Both the position numbers and the translations under genes were made by a program. A stretch of DNA of 64,000 bases from JBGTSJ01 sp041940305 (GTDB lineage: Bacteria; Planctomycetota; Planctomycetia; Planctomycetales; Planctomycetaceae): the NCBI GenBank assembly GCA_041940305.1, contig JBGTSJ010000018.1, forward strand, positions 62,001-126,000, written 5' to 3'. Positions 29,291 to 38,125 of this stretch are shown here, one piece after another (positions within the stretch are counted from its first letter, which is position 1; every line of letters begins with the position of its first letter). The notes below the pieces were generated by a model. That model worked only from the letters and a program-made list of their open reading frames with translations, did no database searches and was not told the DNA's origin.

Positions 29291-30256
29291 ATGTCACATC
29301 ACTGGGATGAGTTCTCAAAGTCACTCGCCGAACCCGTGCCGCGTCGCGAATCTCTGCGACGGCTGGGGATTGCACTTACGGCCACCGTACTCAGTCCCCT
29401 GGGATCGGAGTATGCCTGGGCCGGTCGCCGCCAGGTCGACCCCTGCAAAACCTTCTGCAACTGCAAGAACAAGAAGCAGCAGACCGCCTGCCTGAATGTC
29501 TGCAAAGCCTGCCAGGGAAACACCCAGCGGATCTGCGGCAGTTGCGGCACTTACGTCTGCTGCGGCAATGGTCAATCGTGCTGCAACGGCGTCTGCATCG
29601 ACCTGGGCGAGGACGTCAATAACTGTGGGGCGTGCGGCAATGTCTGCGATCCGCCCGGACCGTACGAGTACAGCGCGTGCATCATCGGGCAGTGCAACTA
29701 CTGGTGCGAAGAAGGGACCATCCGCTGCGACGGCCTGTGCACCGCCGTGGGTTGGGATGTGAACAACTGCGGCGCTTGCGGAAACGACTGTCCTAAGCCG
29801 GGACCGAACGAGGACGGCTGGTGTGCGAACGGCCGGTGCGAGTACGCCTGTTACGAGGGAACCAGCCGCTGCAATGGCGTCTGCACCGACCTGAACTGGG
29901 ATCCGGAGAACTGCGGGGCCTGCGGCAATGTGTGCGGCGGCTCGTCGCCGTATTGCTACGACGGCGTCTGCGCGGGCTGTCCGTCAGGGCTCACGCTGTG
30001 TGACGGAACATGCGTCGGGCTGGATTACGACAGCCAGAACTGCGGTGCCTGCGGAAACGTGTGTGGCGGCGCAACGCCCTATTGTTCCGGCGGACAGTGC
30101 ACGGACTGCGAAGGCGCAGGAGGAATGATGTGCGGCGGTGCGTGCATCGACGTGATGTGGGATGGAAACAACTGCGGCGCGTGCGGCCATCAGTGCCAGC
30201 CCCTGGAATACTGCTCCTGGGGCGTTTGTGAGGGTGTCTGCATTGATTGCAACTGA
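29291..30256 (+). CDS. Tat-type exported Cys-rich repeat protein (five CGACGNxC repeats)
   Basis: A 321-residue protein that opens with a planctomycete-type leader with a twin-Arg element (PRRESLRRLGIAL). After a Cys-rich spacer it carries five repeats of about 40-45 residues, each with C-x2-xC and a NCGACGN/HxC core: VNNCGACGNVC, VNNCGACGNDC, ENCGACGNVC, QNCGACGNVC and NNCGACGHQC. Spacing is regular. Such Cys repeats resemble Stig1-like extracellular modules and probably form disulfide-bonded structural units. Function is unknown. It sits downstream of the redoxin gene, which may supply the disulfides. Confidence 0.75.
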   Translation: MSHHWDEFSKSLAEPVPRRESLRRLGIALTATVLSPLGSEYAWAGRRQVDPCKTFCNCKNKKQQTACLNVCKACQGNTQRICGSCGTYVCCGNGQSCCNGVCIDLGEDVNNCGACGNVCDPPGPYEYSACIIGQCNYWCEEGTIRCDGLCTAVGWDVNNCGACGNDCPKPGPNEDGWCANGRCEYACYEGTSRCNGVCTDLNWDPENCGACGNVCGGSSPYCYDGVCAGCPSGLTLCDGTCVGLDYDSQNCGACGNVCGGATPYCSGGQCTDCEGAGGMMCGGACIDVMWDGNNCGACGHQCQPLEYCSWGVCEGVCIDCN

Positions 30257-30373
30257 TGGCGATCGATCACCGGGAGACAGCTATATGGCCTTGGAGTGTT
30301 TGTCGCCGAAGTGTGCACTCATTTCTGACATGATGCGATCGACCGGGGGGCGGACGCTTTGCAGCAGGTGGGG

Positions 30374-31024
30374 ATGGAGAACTTTCTGCTGCATGGGGGG
30401 CACAGCAGTGCATTGCTGAAGCAGAACCGGCCGTCGCGGTTTCGCTGGCACTGCGAACCGCGGCGCTGGTCGGTGAGTGGCGACCGTCTGCATATCGAGA
30501 CCGATGGTCAGACCGATTTCTGGCAGCGCACTCATTACGGTCATCGATCGGATAACGGGCACTTTCTGTTTCGAGCAGCCGAGGAGGACTTCGTTCTGTC
30601 GTCCTGTGTGGAGTTCCACCCCGTACATCAATACGACCAGGCTGGCTTGATGGTGCGCCTCTCGGCCGACTGCTGGCTCAAGGCGTCCGTCGAGTTCGAG
30701 CCGTCCGGCCCGTCACGGCTGGGTGCAGTGGTCACGAACTTCGGCTACTCCGACTGGTCGGTACAAGGCGTTTCAGCGGCGCAACGACAGATCTGGTTGC
30801 GAATTCGCCGCGAGACGAGCGACTACATTGTGGAGGCGTCGGACGGCGGCGAGCATTGGGAGCTCATGCGATTGGCGCATCTGCACGGCCCGGCGGGAGC
30901 GCAGGTCACCTGCGGTGTCTATGCCTGCAGTCCGGTGGCGCAGGGGTTCGTCTGCGAGTTCTCTGACTTGTCGCTCGTCTCCGGGCGACCGCAATCGAAG
31001 TCCCCCATCAGATCTTCTTGTTAA
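30374..31024 (+). CDS. DUF1349 concanavalin-like domain protein
   Basis: A 216-residue protein with FRWHCEPRRWSVSGDRLHIE and FEPSGPSRLGAVVTNFGYSDWS, matching DUF1349 (lectin/glucanase-like jelly roll). No clear signal peptide is present. It follows the Cys-repeat gene by about 117 bp. Related eukaryotic and bacterial members regulate or bind carbohydrates, but no function can be assigned here. The TTG at 30359 is less likely than the ATG at 30374. Confidence 0.72.
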   Translation: MENFLLHGGHSSALLKQNRPSRFRWHCEPRRWSVSGDRLHIETDGQTDFWQRTHYGHRSDNGHFLFRAAEEDFVLSSCVEFHPVHQYDQAGLMVRLSADCWLKASVEFEPSGPSRLGAVVTNFGYSDWSVQGVSAAQRQIWLRIRRETSDYIVEASDGGEHWELMRLAHLHGPAGAQVTCGVYACSPVAQGFVCEFSDLSLVSGRPQSKSPIRSSC

Positions 31025-31055
31025 GGGTTCTCACGTAGCTTCTGGGACTACTTTC

Positions 31056-31430
31056 GTGGAAACGCGGTTCACCAGGCACGGTCTGGCTGCAACTCATTCA
31101 GCGTCAGCACTCCCGAACGGTCCCACGGCCCCGGCCGCATGGCAGTTGTGGCGCTATTCGCAGTCGCCGCTTTCGTTCCTGGAAGCATGCACGCGTCGCT
31201 ACGGCGATACATTCACCCTGCGCTTTGCGGGGTACGGCACGTTTGTGATGCTTTCAGCTCCTGACGCCGTCAGAGACGTGTTTCGAGGAGACGCTCACGC
31301 CCTGTACTCGGGCGAGGGAAACGCGTTCTTGAGCTCGGCGGTAGGCACGAACTCGGTCTTGGTCCTCGATGGCAACCCTCACCAGCGACAGCGGCGCGTC
31401 CTGCTGCCACCGCTTAGTGCGGCAATTTGA
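31056..31430 (+). pseudogene. Truncated cytochrome P450 N-terminus
   Basis: From a GTG at 31056, about 120 residues match a P450 start: the FLEACTRRYGDTFTLRFAGYG region, then FVMLSAPDAVRDVFRGD and the helix-C motif PHQRQRRVLLPPL. Identity stops at about position 31411 and the frame ends within 20 bases. The I-helix, ExxR and heme Cys are missing. An IS630-type remnant begins immediately afterwards, so the gene was most likely interrupted by it and its 3' half lost. Confidence 0.75.
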
Positions 31431-31654
31431 CAACTCTAGCGCATTCTGCGGGGGCAGGGTAAGCTGCGTCCTTCTTCATTCGAGGAGGGGACGGCATGGA
31501 GGCGTATTCCAAGGAGTTCCGCCGGGATGTGCTGGCCGCCTGTGACGCAGGCGGCGGGACGCGGGAAGTGGCCAATCGATTCCGTGTCGCTGAGTCTTGG
31601 GTCCAGCGAGCTTCCCAGCTCCCTCGTCGCGGCACCCTGGATACGCTGTACTGA
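31412..31654 (+). mobile_element. IS630-type insertion sequence remnant
   Basis: An ATG at 31496 with a GGAGGGGA-type site upstream opens the frame EAYSKEFRRDVLAACDAGGG, then EVANRFRVAESWVQR. This is the N-terminal HTH of IS630-type transposases. The frame turns into unrelated sequence after WVQR and stops at 31654; the catalytic domain is missing. The upstream 80 bases are AT-poor non-coding and probably include one end of the element. It adjoins the broken P450. Confidence 0.7.
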
Positions 31655-31769
31655 AGGTGCCGGTTATGACGATGGTAGGGATGAGCGCGAGCCTGCGCGC
31701 ACCGCCCTGCCCTGCGCAGCGGCAGTTTCGGCCGATCGGACTCGGCCCCCTTCTCGCAGAACGAATCTC

Positions 31770-33230
31770 ATGGACGAGCCACAGACGCCGGCGCAGCCGA
31801 AGGTTGCGTCGTTTTCTCCGCTTGGACTTCTTGGGGCGCCGTACCTGTGGGGTGCGATCGCGACGTTTGCCTTTTACCAGGCGATCCCGAGGCTGCCGGT
31901 GCATCGCGAGCTGGCGGAGCGCTATTTCTGTGCTCACCCGGTGGAATACGTCCAGACGGCGCTGTTCTTCGTCGGCATTGCCTGGCTGGTCCGCAGCCTG
32001 ATTCGGCTGCGCACCGAACGCGCCGCGCTGGCTGCGGGCGAATCCCTCAACGAAAACGCCGCGGCGAATGCCGACCCTCTCCCCGCAATTGAAGCCGCGC
32101 ACGACCGGCTGGCCCCGACTCTCCGCGACACCGTGCTTGGCCGGCGGTTGAGCGATCTGAAGGCCTATCTCCGGCATCGGCCGTCAGGCAGCACGATCGA
32201 AGACCATCTGAAGTACCTGCACGAGTTGGCGGTCGACCGGATGCTCGATGGCTATTCGCTCCTGCAGACGATCGTGTGGGCGATCCCCATCATGGGGTTC
32301 CTGGGGACGGTGCTGGGCATCACCATGGCCATCGCCAACCTCGACGTGAATCAGCTGGATACTTCGCTGGCGGCCGTCACGCACAATCTCGCCGTGGCGT
32401 TCGATACCACCGCGGTCGCGCTCTGCCACTCGCTGATCCTCGTGTTCACCTTCGTGATGGTGAAACGCTCGGAGGAAGCGGTCCTCGCGCGGGCCAATGC
32501 CTTCGGGCAGGTCAGCGTGCTGCCGCTCTTTCCCGAAGACGCCTCCCGGCCGGCGCCTCTGATCGAGGCCGAAGCGGAAGCCGCCCGGCAGTTCATCGAC
32601 CGCACCGAAGCCCTGATCGAATCGCAGACGCGGCTCTGGCAGGACTCGGTCGAGTCGCTCCGGGAACGCTGGACCGGCACGCTGGATGAGCAGCGCGAGC
32701 AGCTTGCGGGAGCGCTGCAGCAGGGAACACAACAAACGCTCGGCGATCATGCGGAACAGCTTGCCACAGCTCGCCAGGAACTGGTGTCGGCGGTCGGACG
32801 GCTTTCTCAAGAACTCACCCGGCAGATGGAACAGGCGGACGGCGCCCGCCGCGAGCAGGACGCCGCGCTCGCCGGGCGGATGGAGTTTTTCGCTGCGCAG
32901 GTCGGTGCGATGCTCAATGCTGCACAGCTCGCTGCGGACGAACGGACCGAACGGCTGCTGGCGAGCTTCGGCCAGCGCGTCGACTCGTGGCAGGGCCAGC
33001 TGCAGCAGACGACGGCCCGCGTCGAGTCCCAGGTTGAGGCACTGACCCGGCAGAGCGAGCAGCTGGCCGGAGTGCTTGAACAGGGAGGGGACGTCATTCA
33101 GCTGCAGCGGAAACTGTCGGAGAACCTCGACGCCCTGCGTGCCGCGGAGACGTTCGAGCAGACGATGCACAGCCTCAGCGCGGCAGTGCATCTGCTGTCG
33201 GCCAATGCCCGCGTCCGGTCGGCAGCCTGA
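31770..33230 (+). CDS. MotA/TolQ/ExbB-type proton channel protein with a long helical tail
   Basis: A 486-residue protein with four predicted transmembrane segments (about 22-42, 60-78, 163-188 and 205-232). Helices 3-4 carry the MotA/TolQ/ExbB pattern: TIVWAIPIMGFLGTVLGITMA and AVAFDTTAVALCHSLILVF. From residue 235 to the end the chain is highly charged and helical, with repeated SRQ/EQ elements (probable coiled coil). This recalls ExbB/TolQ-like motors with extended tails such as ZorA. It is followed by two ExbD-like genes. The energised process is unknown. Confidence 0.85.
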   Translation: MDEPQTPAQPKVASFSPLGLLGAPYLWGAIATFAFYQAIPRLPVHRELAERYFCAHPVEYVQTALFFVGIAWLVRSLIRLRTERAALAAGESLNENAAANADPLPAIEAAHDRLAPTLRDTVLGRRLSDLKAYLRHRPSGSTIEDHLKYLHELAVDRMLDGYSLLQTIVWAIPIMGFLGTVLGITMAIANLDVNQLDTSLAAVTHNLAVAFDTTAVALCHSLILVFTFVMVKRSEEAVLARANAFGQVSVLPLFPEDASRPAPLIEAEAEAARQFIDRTEALIESQTRLWQDSVESLRERWTGTLDEQREQLAGALQQGTQQTLGDHAEQLATARQELVSAVGRLSQELTRQMEQADGARREQDAALAGRMEFFAAQVGAMLNAAQLAADERTERLLASFGQRVDSWQGQLQQTTARVESQVEALTRQSEQLAGVLEQGGDVIQLQRKLSENLDALRAAETFEQTMHSLSAAVHLLSANARVRSAA

Positions 33231-33348
33231 CCATCGGGCATCGCCCGGCGTTCATCAGGGCGGGGACATCCCGTGATCCTGGCGGGACGGCCGATGAGAA
33301 GCGGCCTTTCCCGGCAGTGCAGCAGCGAGCGATACATCCGAACCCACC

Positions 33349-35370
33349 ATGTCCCGCCGGCCGACCAGCAATGCCGTCTCGCTGTTCCCGTTTCTGGCGG
33401 TGCTGATGTGCGCGCTCGGTGCACTCATCCTGCTGCTGCTCGTCACTGCGCGCCGCATTCATGACCAGGCCGTCGAGCGGGCCCGCGACCACGATTCGGT
33501 AGAGATCGTCGAGGTCGCGGCTGCTCCACCTCCAGCCATTGAGCCTGAGCCGGTCCCCGAACCGGAGCCGCTGCCCGAGCCGGTTGTGCTGCCCGCTCCC
33601 CTGCCCCCACCGGGACCGACGGCCGCCGAACTGCGAGAGGAGTGGGAACGCACGGTCGCCGGTTTGGAACGCGATGCCGCGCGACTGTCCGCACTGCTGG
33701 CGACGGAATCTGACGCCGTCGACCAGGGGCGCACGCGGCTCGCCTCGACGAAGGCGGAGCTGGATGATCTTCAGCGTCAATCGGCGACGCTCGTGGTCCG
33801 GCAGGCCGACCTGTCTGCCACCGATCAGGAGCGCGCACAGCGGCGCGCGGCGCTCGAACAGGAACTGGCTGAAACGGAACGGCAGATTGAGCAGGCCCGC
33901 CGCAATCGCGAGGAGCAGGGCAGCCAATACCGCATTCTGCCCTATGACGGACAATCGGGTACGACGCGGCGGCCGATCCTCATCGAATGCACGTCGACGG
34001 GCCTGACGTTCACGTCCGAAGGCATCACGCTGACCCCTGAACAGCTCAACGGTTTCGCCCCCATCCGCAACCCCCTGCTGGCCGGAGCCGACGCGCTCAT
34101 CACCTACTGGTCCGTCAAAGACCTGATGGGGACCGCTGACGAACCCGCGGGACGGCCCTATGTGCTGCTCATTGTGCGGCCCGGCGGCACCGTCGGCTAC
34201 TACGTCGCCCGCAGGCTGCTCGAAAGCATGCAGGAGCCGTTCGGTTATGAACTCGTGTCGGACGACCAGGAGTTCCGCTGGCCCGAACGGGACCCGCAGG
34301 CCGCTGAGGTCTGCCGGAAGGCGATTGACGCTGTGCTTGCCCAGCGGACGCGGCTGCAGTCGCAGGTTGCCGGCGGTCAACTGCCGGTGGCGGGACCTCT
34401 TCAATTCAGCAACAGCGACGGCGAATTCTATCTCGAGGAAGTTGAGCGCCTGCGCGGCGAAGGTCGCACCGTGCACTTTGGCGGCCGCACGTTCGAACGT
34501 ACTCCGGGGTCCGGCAGCGGCGCGATGCCGTCCGGCAACCGGAACAGCAGCGGATCCCGTCCAGGCACGGCACCCGGCGCACCGACGGCCACCGCACCTC
34601 CCGCCGGGCCGCGCGTCATCGAGAACCCGCGAGGACGCGCGCTGTCGGGGATCGACCCTTCAGAACGACCGAGTCCGTCCCTCGACGACGCGGCCGGGGA
34701 ACCAGCCATGACGGCCGATGCGGCCAGCGGCTCCAACCGGCAATCGACATCCGGCCCCTTCGCCGCGACGCCGGGAACTCCGACGACACAAGGAAGTCCG
34801 CATGCAGTCCAAGCGACTCGCGACACACAAACAGCCTCAGCGAACACTCCCGCCGACGACGATGCCTGGCGGCCGACCCGTCCGGGAGAACGGGGCTCCA
34901 CCGAGGGCCGGTTCGGGAATGGAACAGCCTCCCGCTTCAACGGAACCGGCGAACGAAGCGCGGGCAATGAAGATCCCGATCCGCTGGCTCCTCGCGGTCA
35001 GAACGGGTCCACACCCCTCACATCCGGCCGGGTCGACCCCAAGGCGCCGCAATGGGGCCGGCGAAATCCGGGCAGCAGCATCGGGCTCGAACGGGAGGTG
35101 ATCGTCCGCGTGGACGGGCAGCAGGTCGCCGTCGAACGGGAACTTCCCATCACGATCACCAGCGGCATGACCAAGGATGAGTTGCAGCAGGCTCTGGCCG
35201 AAACACTCGACGCCCACATCCGCGACTGGGGACTGCCGCCCAAGAGCTTCTACTGGCTTCCGATGGTTCGTTATCAGGTGCTGCCGGGTGGAAACCAGTA
35301 CCTCAGGCGGCTGACCGACGTCACCGATGAATGGACCGTCAAATCCCGAGTGGAGTACGTGCTGGAGTAA
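33349..35370 (+). CDS. Large membrane-anchored ExbD-like orphan (partner 1 of the ExbB-like channel)
   Basis: A 673-residue protein with one N-terminal transmembrane helix (FPFLAVLMCALGALILLLL) but no Asp in it. A Pro/Glu stretch (PEPVPEPEPLPEP) and a coiled coil (about 90-190) follow. A central domain at about 195-330 reads RRPILIECTSTGLTF and VLLIVRPGGTVGYYVARRLLE, then comes a long low-complexity Ser/Pro/Gly linker (about 390-560). The C-terminal domain ends with SFYWLPMVRYQVLPGGNQYL. I do not recognise a named family; the layout fits a periplasmic-facing ExbD/TolR-type partner in planctomycete motor-like operons. Confidence 0.7.
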   Translation: MSRRPTSNAVSLFPFLAVLMCALGALILLLLVTARRIHDQAVERARDHDSVEIVEVAAAPPPAIEPEPVPEPEPLPEPVVLPAPLPPPGPTAAELREEWERTVAGLERDAARLSALLATESDAVDQGRTRLASTKAELDDLQRQSATLVVRQADLSATDQERAQRRAALEQELAETERQIEQARRNREEQGSQYRILPYDGQSGTTRRPILIECTSTGLTFTSEGITLTPEQLNGFAPIRNPLLAGADALITYWSVKDLMGTADEPAGRPYVLLIVRPGGTVGYYVARRLLESMQEPFGYELVSDDQEFRWPERDPQAAEVCRKAIDAVLAQRTRLQSQVAGGQLPVAGPLQFSNSDGEFYLEEVERLRGEGRTVHFGGRTFERTPGSGSGAMPSGNRNSSGSRPGTAPGAPTATAPPAGPRVIENPRGRALSGIDPSERPSPSLDDAAGEPAMTADAASGSNRQSTSGPFAATPGTPTTQGSPHAVQATRDTQTASANTPADDDAWRPTRPGERGSTEGRFGNGTASRFNGTGERSAGNEDPDPLAPRGQNGSTPLTSGRVDPKAPQWGRRNPGSSIGLEREVIVRVDGQQVAVERELPITITSGMTKDELQQALAETLDAHIRDWGLPPKSFYWLPMVRYQVLPGGNQYLRRLTDVTDEWTVKSRVEYVLE

Positions 35371-35433
35371 GCCGGCAGCGGCTCCGGCGATCGATGTGCA
35401 GCGTGCCTGGCAGAGAACGCGGCAGAACCAACC

Positions 35434-36543
35434 ATGTCCCGCAAGCGTGACAACGAGATTGCCTTCGGCTCCGACGCCTTTCTGGACGTCGTGTGCAATC
35501 TCGTCGGCATTCTGATCGTGCTGATCGTCGTCGCGGGCCTGCGGATCAGCCGGGCTCCCGTCGAGGGCGAGTCGGAGGAGACGCCCGCTGCTGCCCCCGC
35601 CGTCGTTGCGGTGACGCCGCCGGAAGAGCCGGTCGAACCGGAGCCGAAACCATCGCCTCCGACACTTCCGCCGGAGCCGGTAGTCCTCCCTCCCGCGGAG
35701 CCTCCGCCGGAGCTGATTGCCGAGGCCGATGCTCTGCGATCGCAGCTGTTGAGGATGCAGTCCGACCTCGACCGAGCTCGGGCCGATCGTGCCGTGCTGA
35801 CGCAGCAGTTGAGCAGTGTTGAGTCGCAGCGGGCGGCCGTTGCTCAGCAGATCGAATCCGCACGCGATCGCATGGCCGTGGTAGAGCGATCGGTGTCGGA
35901 CCTCGACACCGCCGTCCGCGAGCAGGAGCGGCGCGTGGCGGCCGCCCGGCTGCAGCTGCAGTACGAAACGCAGGTGGAGACCGATTCACCGGTGCTCGCC
36001 CATCGCGTCACTCCGATCGGCAGGCAGGTGACGCAGGACGTCGAGGTGCACTTTCGGCTTTCCGGCGGGCGAGTCTCCGTCGTGCCGATCGAGATGCTGG
36101 CCAACGACCTTAAGGATCGAGTGGAACGGCATCGCGACATGCTGTTCCGCGTGCCGCGCTACGAGGGAGCCATCGGCCCCGTGGACGGCTTCACGATGCA
36201 CTACGTCATCGAACGCCAGCAGGCGACGGCCCTCGAAGAGCTGCGCAACGGCGGCCCCGTACTGCGCATCGGTCTCTCGTATTACGAGATCGAAGCCAAG
36301 CCCGATGCACCGAGTGAGTCCATCGAGGAAGTTCGGCTGCCCCGCTCACGGTTCCGCAGCGCCCTGGCCCAGGCCGGCCCCCGCGCGATTCTCACGTTCT
36401 GGGTCTATCCCGACAGCTTTGAACTGAATCGCCAACTGCAGGAACTGGTGCACTCGGCCGGCTACGAAGTCGCCTCGCGCCCGCTGCCTCACGGCGTCCC
36501 CATTGCCGGCTCTCCCAATGGCTCCAAGTCGGTCGCGCAATGA
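35434..36543 (+). CDS. ExbD-like membrane-anchored protein (partner 2 of the ExbB-like channel)
   Basis: A 369-residue protein whose N-terminal helix has a conserved Asp at its start (GSDAFLDVVCNLVGILIVLI), as in ExbD/TolR. A Pro-rich segment (EPEPKPSPPTLPPEPVVLPP), a coiled coil at about 90-175 and a C-terminal domain (about 180-350) follow. The last has the phrase SVVPIEMLANDLKDRVERH. It is 63 bp downstream of the 673-residue gene and shares its layout, so the two are probably paralogous partners of the ExbB-like protein. No function is known for this pair. Confidence 0.75.
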   Translation: MSRKRDNEIAFGSDAFLDVVCNLVGILIVLIVVAGLRISRAPVEGESEETPAAAPAVVAVTPPEEPVEPEPKPSPPTLPPEPVVLPPAEPPPELIAEADALRSQLLRMQSDLDRARADRAVLTQQLSSVESQRAAVAQQIESARDRMAVVERSVSDLDTAVREQERRVAAARLQLQYETQVETDSPVLAHRVTPIGRQVTQDVEVHFRLSGGRVSVVPIEMLANDLKDRVERHRDMLFRVPRYEGAIGPVDGFTMHYVIERQQATALEELRNGGPVLRIGLSYYEIEAKPDAPSESIEEVRLPRSRFRSALAQAGPRAILTFWVYPDSFELNRQLQELVHSAGYEVASRPLPHGVPIAGSPNGSKSVAQ

Positions 36544-36749
36544 CCACTGCGCGATTACGTCCGGTTTAGTTTCCGATAGCAGCCATGCGAATGCAGCGGG
36601 TTACTTCGTGGCCCGTAAGCGGCATACGTGGGGACACACGTTTGCCTACACGGGCTTTCTTCGCGTCACGGAATGCCGCGGCGCCTTCGAACTACCGTGC
36701 TGGAACTCGGACGCTCGATGCGTCCGGGTCGCTGAGAGGATGGGGTGTG

Positions 36750-37307
36750 TCAGCGAAACAAGTCGTTGAGCATCGACAGCACGCAGGCCAGCAATCCAAG
36801 CAGCAGCATGCCGAGGGAGATGCCGACCCAGATGCCGAGCAATGGGCGTCCGACGGTGCGAAACTCCGAGAGGATCCGATGACTCGCGGCATCAGCCGAT
36901 TCGGCCGCCGTCATGACTCGTTCATCGCCATTGTCAGTCGATGCACCGTTGGATTCCGATGACTCCGCAACGCTGAAGCTCCATCCGCACGTGGGGCACT
37001 GATCTGCATCGCCGGGAAACTCGGCGCCGCAGGCCAGGCACGTCGGCGCTCGCTCCGGGGACTCGCTGGCCGCCGTCGGCAAACCGGATTGGTGCAGTTC
37101 TTCAATCAACTGCAGGGCGGCCGCGGCGTGCTCTTCCGGCACGTTCAACTGCACGTTGCCGAAAGCCGTGCCGTAGTGCCACAGCGCCGTCACGAGTTCG
37201 GCGTTCTCGACCTGCACCGGAATCGCCGCATCCTCCAGGCGCAATCGGGCCAGTTCCGCCAAAGGGACGTTATCGTAACGAGCGATGGTGACGAGTCGAC
37301 CTGACAT
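36750..37307 (-). CDS. DUF2007 plus zinc-ribbon, single-TM protein
   Basis: A 185-residue minus-strand protein. Residues 5-70 match the DUF2007 (putative signal-transducing) ferredoxin-like pattern (YDNVPLAELARLRLEDAAIPVQV). A CLACGAEFPGDADQCPTCGW zinc ribbon lies near 95-115, and a C-terminal transmembrane helix near 155-180 (GIWVGISLGMLLLGLLACVL). Probably a membrane-linked regulator of unknown specificity. The two genes downstream (PSP1 and lhr) are on the same strand but not clearly an operon with it. Confidence 0.75.
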   Translation of the reverse strand: MSGRLVTIARYDNVPLAELARLRLEDAAIPVQVENAELVTALWHYGTAFGNVQLNVPEEHAAAALQLIEELHQSGLPTAASESPERAPTCLACGAEFPGDADQCPTCGWSFSVAESSESNGASTDNGDERVMTAAESADAASHRILSEFRTVGRPLLGIWVGISLGMLLLGLLACVLSMLNDLFR

Positions 37308-37328
37308 ACGGCCTCGAGACTGCGCGAG

Positions 37329-37853
37329 TCAGTTATGACACCCGCAGGAACCGCAGCCGCCGCCGGTTTCGCGCGGCACCAGTCCCTCGGCCGCGACCGG
37401 CTGCACCTCGATGACCCCCAGCCCCGCCGCGGCCGCCTGCAGCGCCAGCTTCGTGCACTCCGGACCGCGATCGTTCAGCACGTAGAGGATCAGCTTGGTG
37501 CGATCGAGCGTCCATTCCAGGTCGATCAGCTGCAGGTCCAGGTTCCAGTCGGCGATGCGTTGTTCCCACTCCGGAAACGCACGCTCTGCCTCGGCACGCT
37601 GAGTTCGCTGCCGTTCCCGATCCGCCTCCGTCGCCTCACGCAGCACATCTCCGCTGGGAGTGGCATCCTCCGCATCGCGCTGCGGCTCCCTCGGTGGAGC
37701 GAGCGATTCCAGCACGATGCCCAGTTCCTGGCCGCGCGACGTACTGACAACCACGCTCGATCCCCGAACGGGCGTATCATCGCCATGATGAGCGAATCGC
37801 GCCACTTCGGGCACACTGCCGTAACGCACTAACAGCTTTGATGTAGCCAGCAT
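37329..37853 (-). CDS. PSP1 (RicT/YaaT-like) domain protein
   Basis: A 174-residue protein with the PSP1 C-terminal domain: VRGSSVVVSTSRGQELGIVLE near residue 30 and the ending DRTKLILYVLNDRG with a GCGSCGCHN Cys-rich tail. In Bacillus RicT (YaaT) takes part in a complex for RNA processing, and PSP1 domains are otherwise poorly understood. The C-terminal Cys cluster fits a metal or Fe-S site. Start at 37853, on the minus strand; a palindrome-rich spacer precedes it. Confidence 0.72.
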   Translation of the reverse strand: MLATSKLLVRYGSVPEVARFAHHGDDTPVRGSSVVVSTSRGQELGIVLESLAPPREPQRDAEDATPSGDVLREATEADRERQRTQRAEAERAFPEWEQRIADWNLDLQLIDLEWTLDRTKLILYVLNDRGPECTKLALQAAAAGLGVIEVQPVAAEGLVPRETGGGCGSCGCHN

Positions 37854-38122
37854 TCCGGGACATCCGTTTGTTCAGAAGGCAGTGCCGATCGTATCAGTCT
37901 CGCGCGGCCCGAAACAGCCGTGCGCTCGCCTGTTGGGTGTTGAGCCTCCACCAAAACCTGTAGACGGGGTCTGTGACCCCGTCCGCACCAGCCGGATCGT
38001 CGAGGTTTCACTCGCTCGCCCGGCCTCGGAGAAGCCGGCTACAGAGGTTTTGACGGAACCTCTTGTCCAAATCGGATCTGCGGACTCGATCCGAATCGAC
38101 GGCTGAAACGGACGGGTCCGTT
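37854..38122. repeat. Spacer with several palindromes upstream of the PSP1 gene
   Basis: The ~270-bp gap between the PSP1 gene and the end of lhr holds three structured elements. A perfect 9-bp hairpin GACGGGGTC/GACCCCGTC lies at 37963-37983, a CCGGCCTCGGAGAAGCCGG element near 38021-38041, and a terminator-like hairpin at the lhr stop (listed separately). Two of these patterns recur in planctomycete genomes as dispersed repeats (established knowledge, from memory, unverified here). Confidence 0.55.
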
Positions 38123-38125
38123 TCA
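38104..38125 (-). terminator. Hairpin overlapping the lhr stop codon
   Basis: On the minus strand TGAAACGG and CCGTTTCA form a perfect inverted repeat around ACCCGT, with the lhr stop TGA as its first three bases. No T-tract is seen, so it is a candidate terminator rather than a certain one. Confidence 0.45.

Noticed and set aside
31770..36543. Zorya anti-phage system
   Set aside because: The channel recalls ZorA, but there is no OmpA-like ZorB, ZorC/ZorD or ZorE gene; the partners are ExbD-like orphans, so the Zorya label is not supported.
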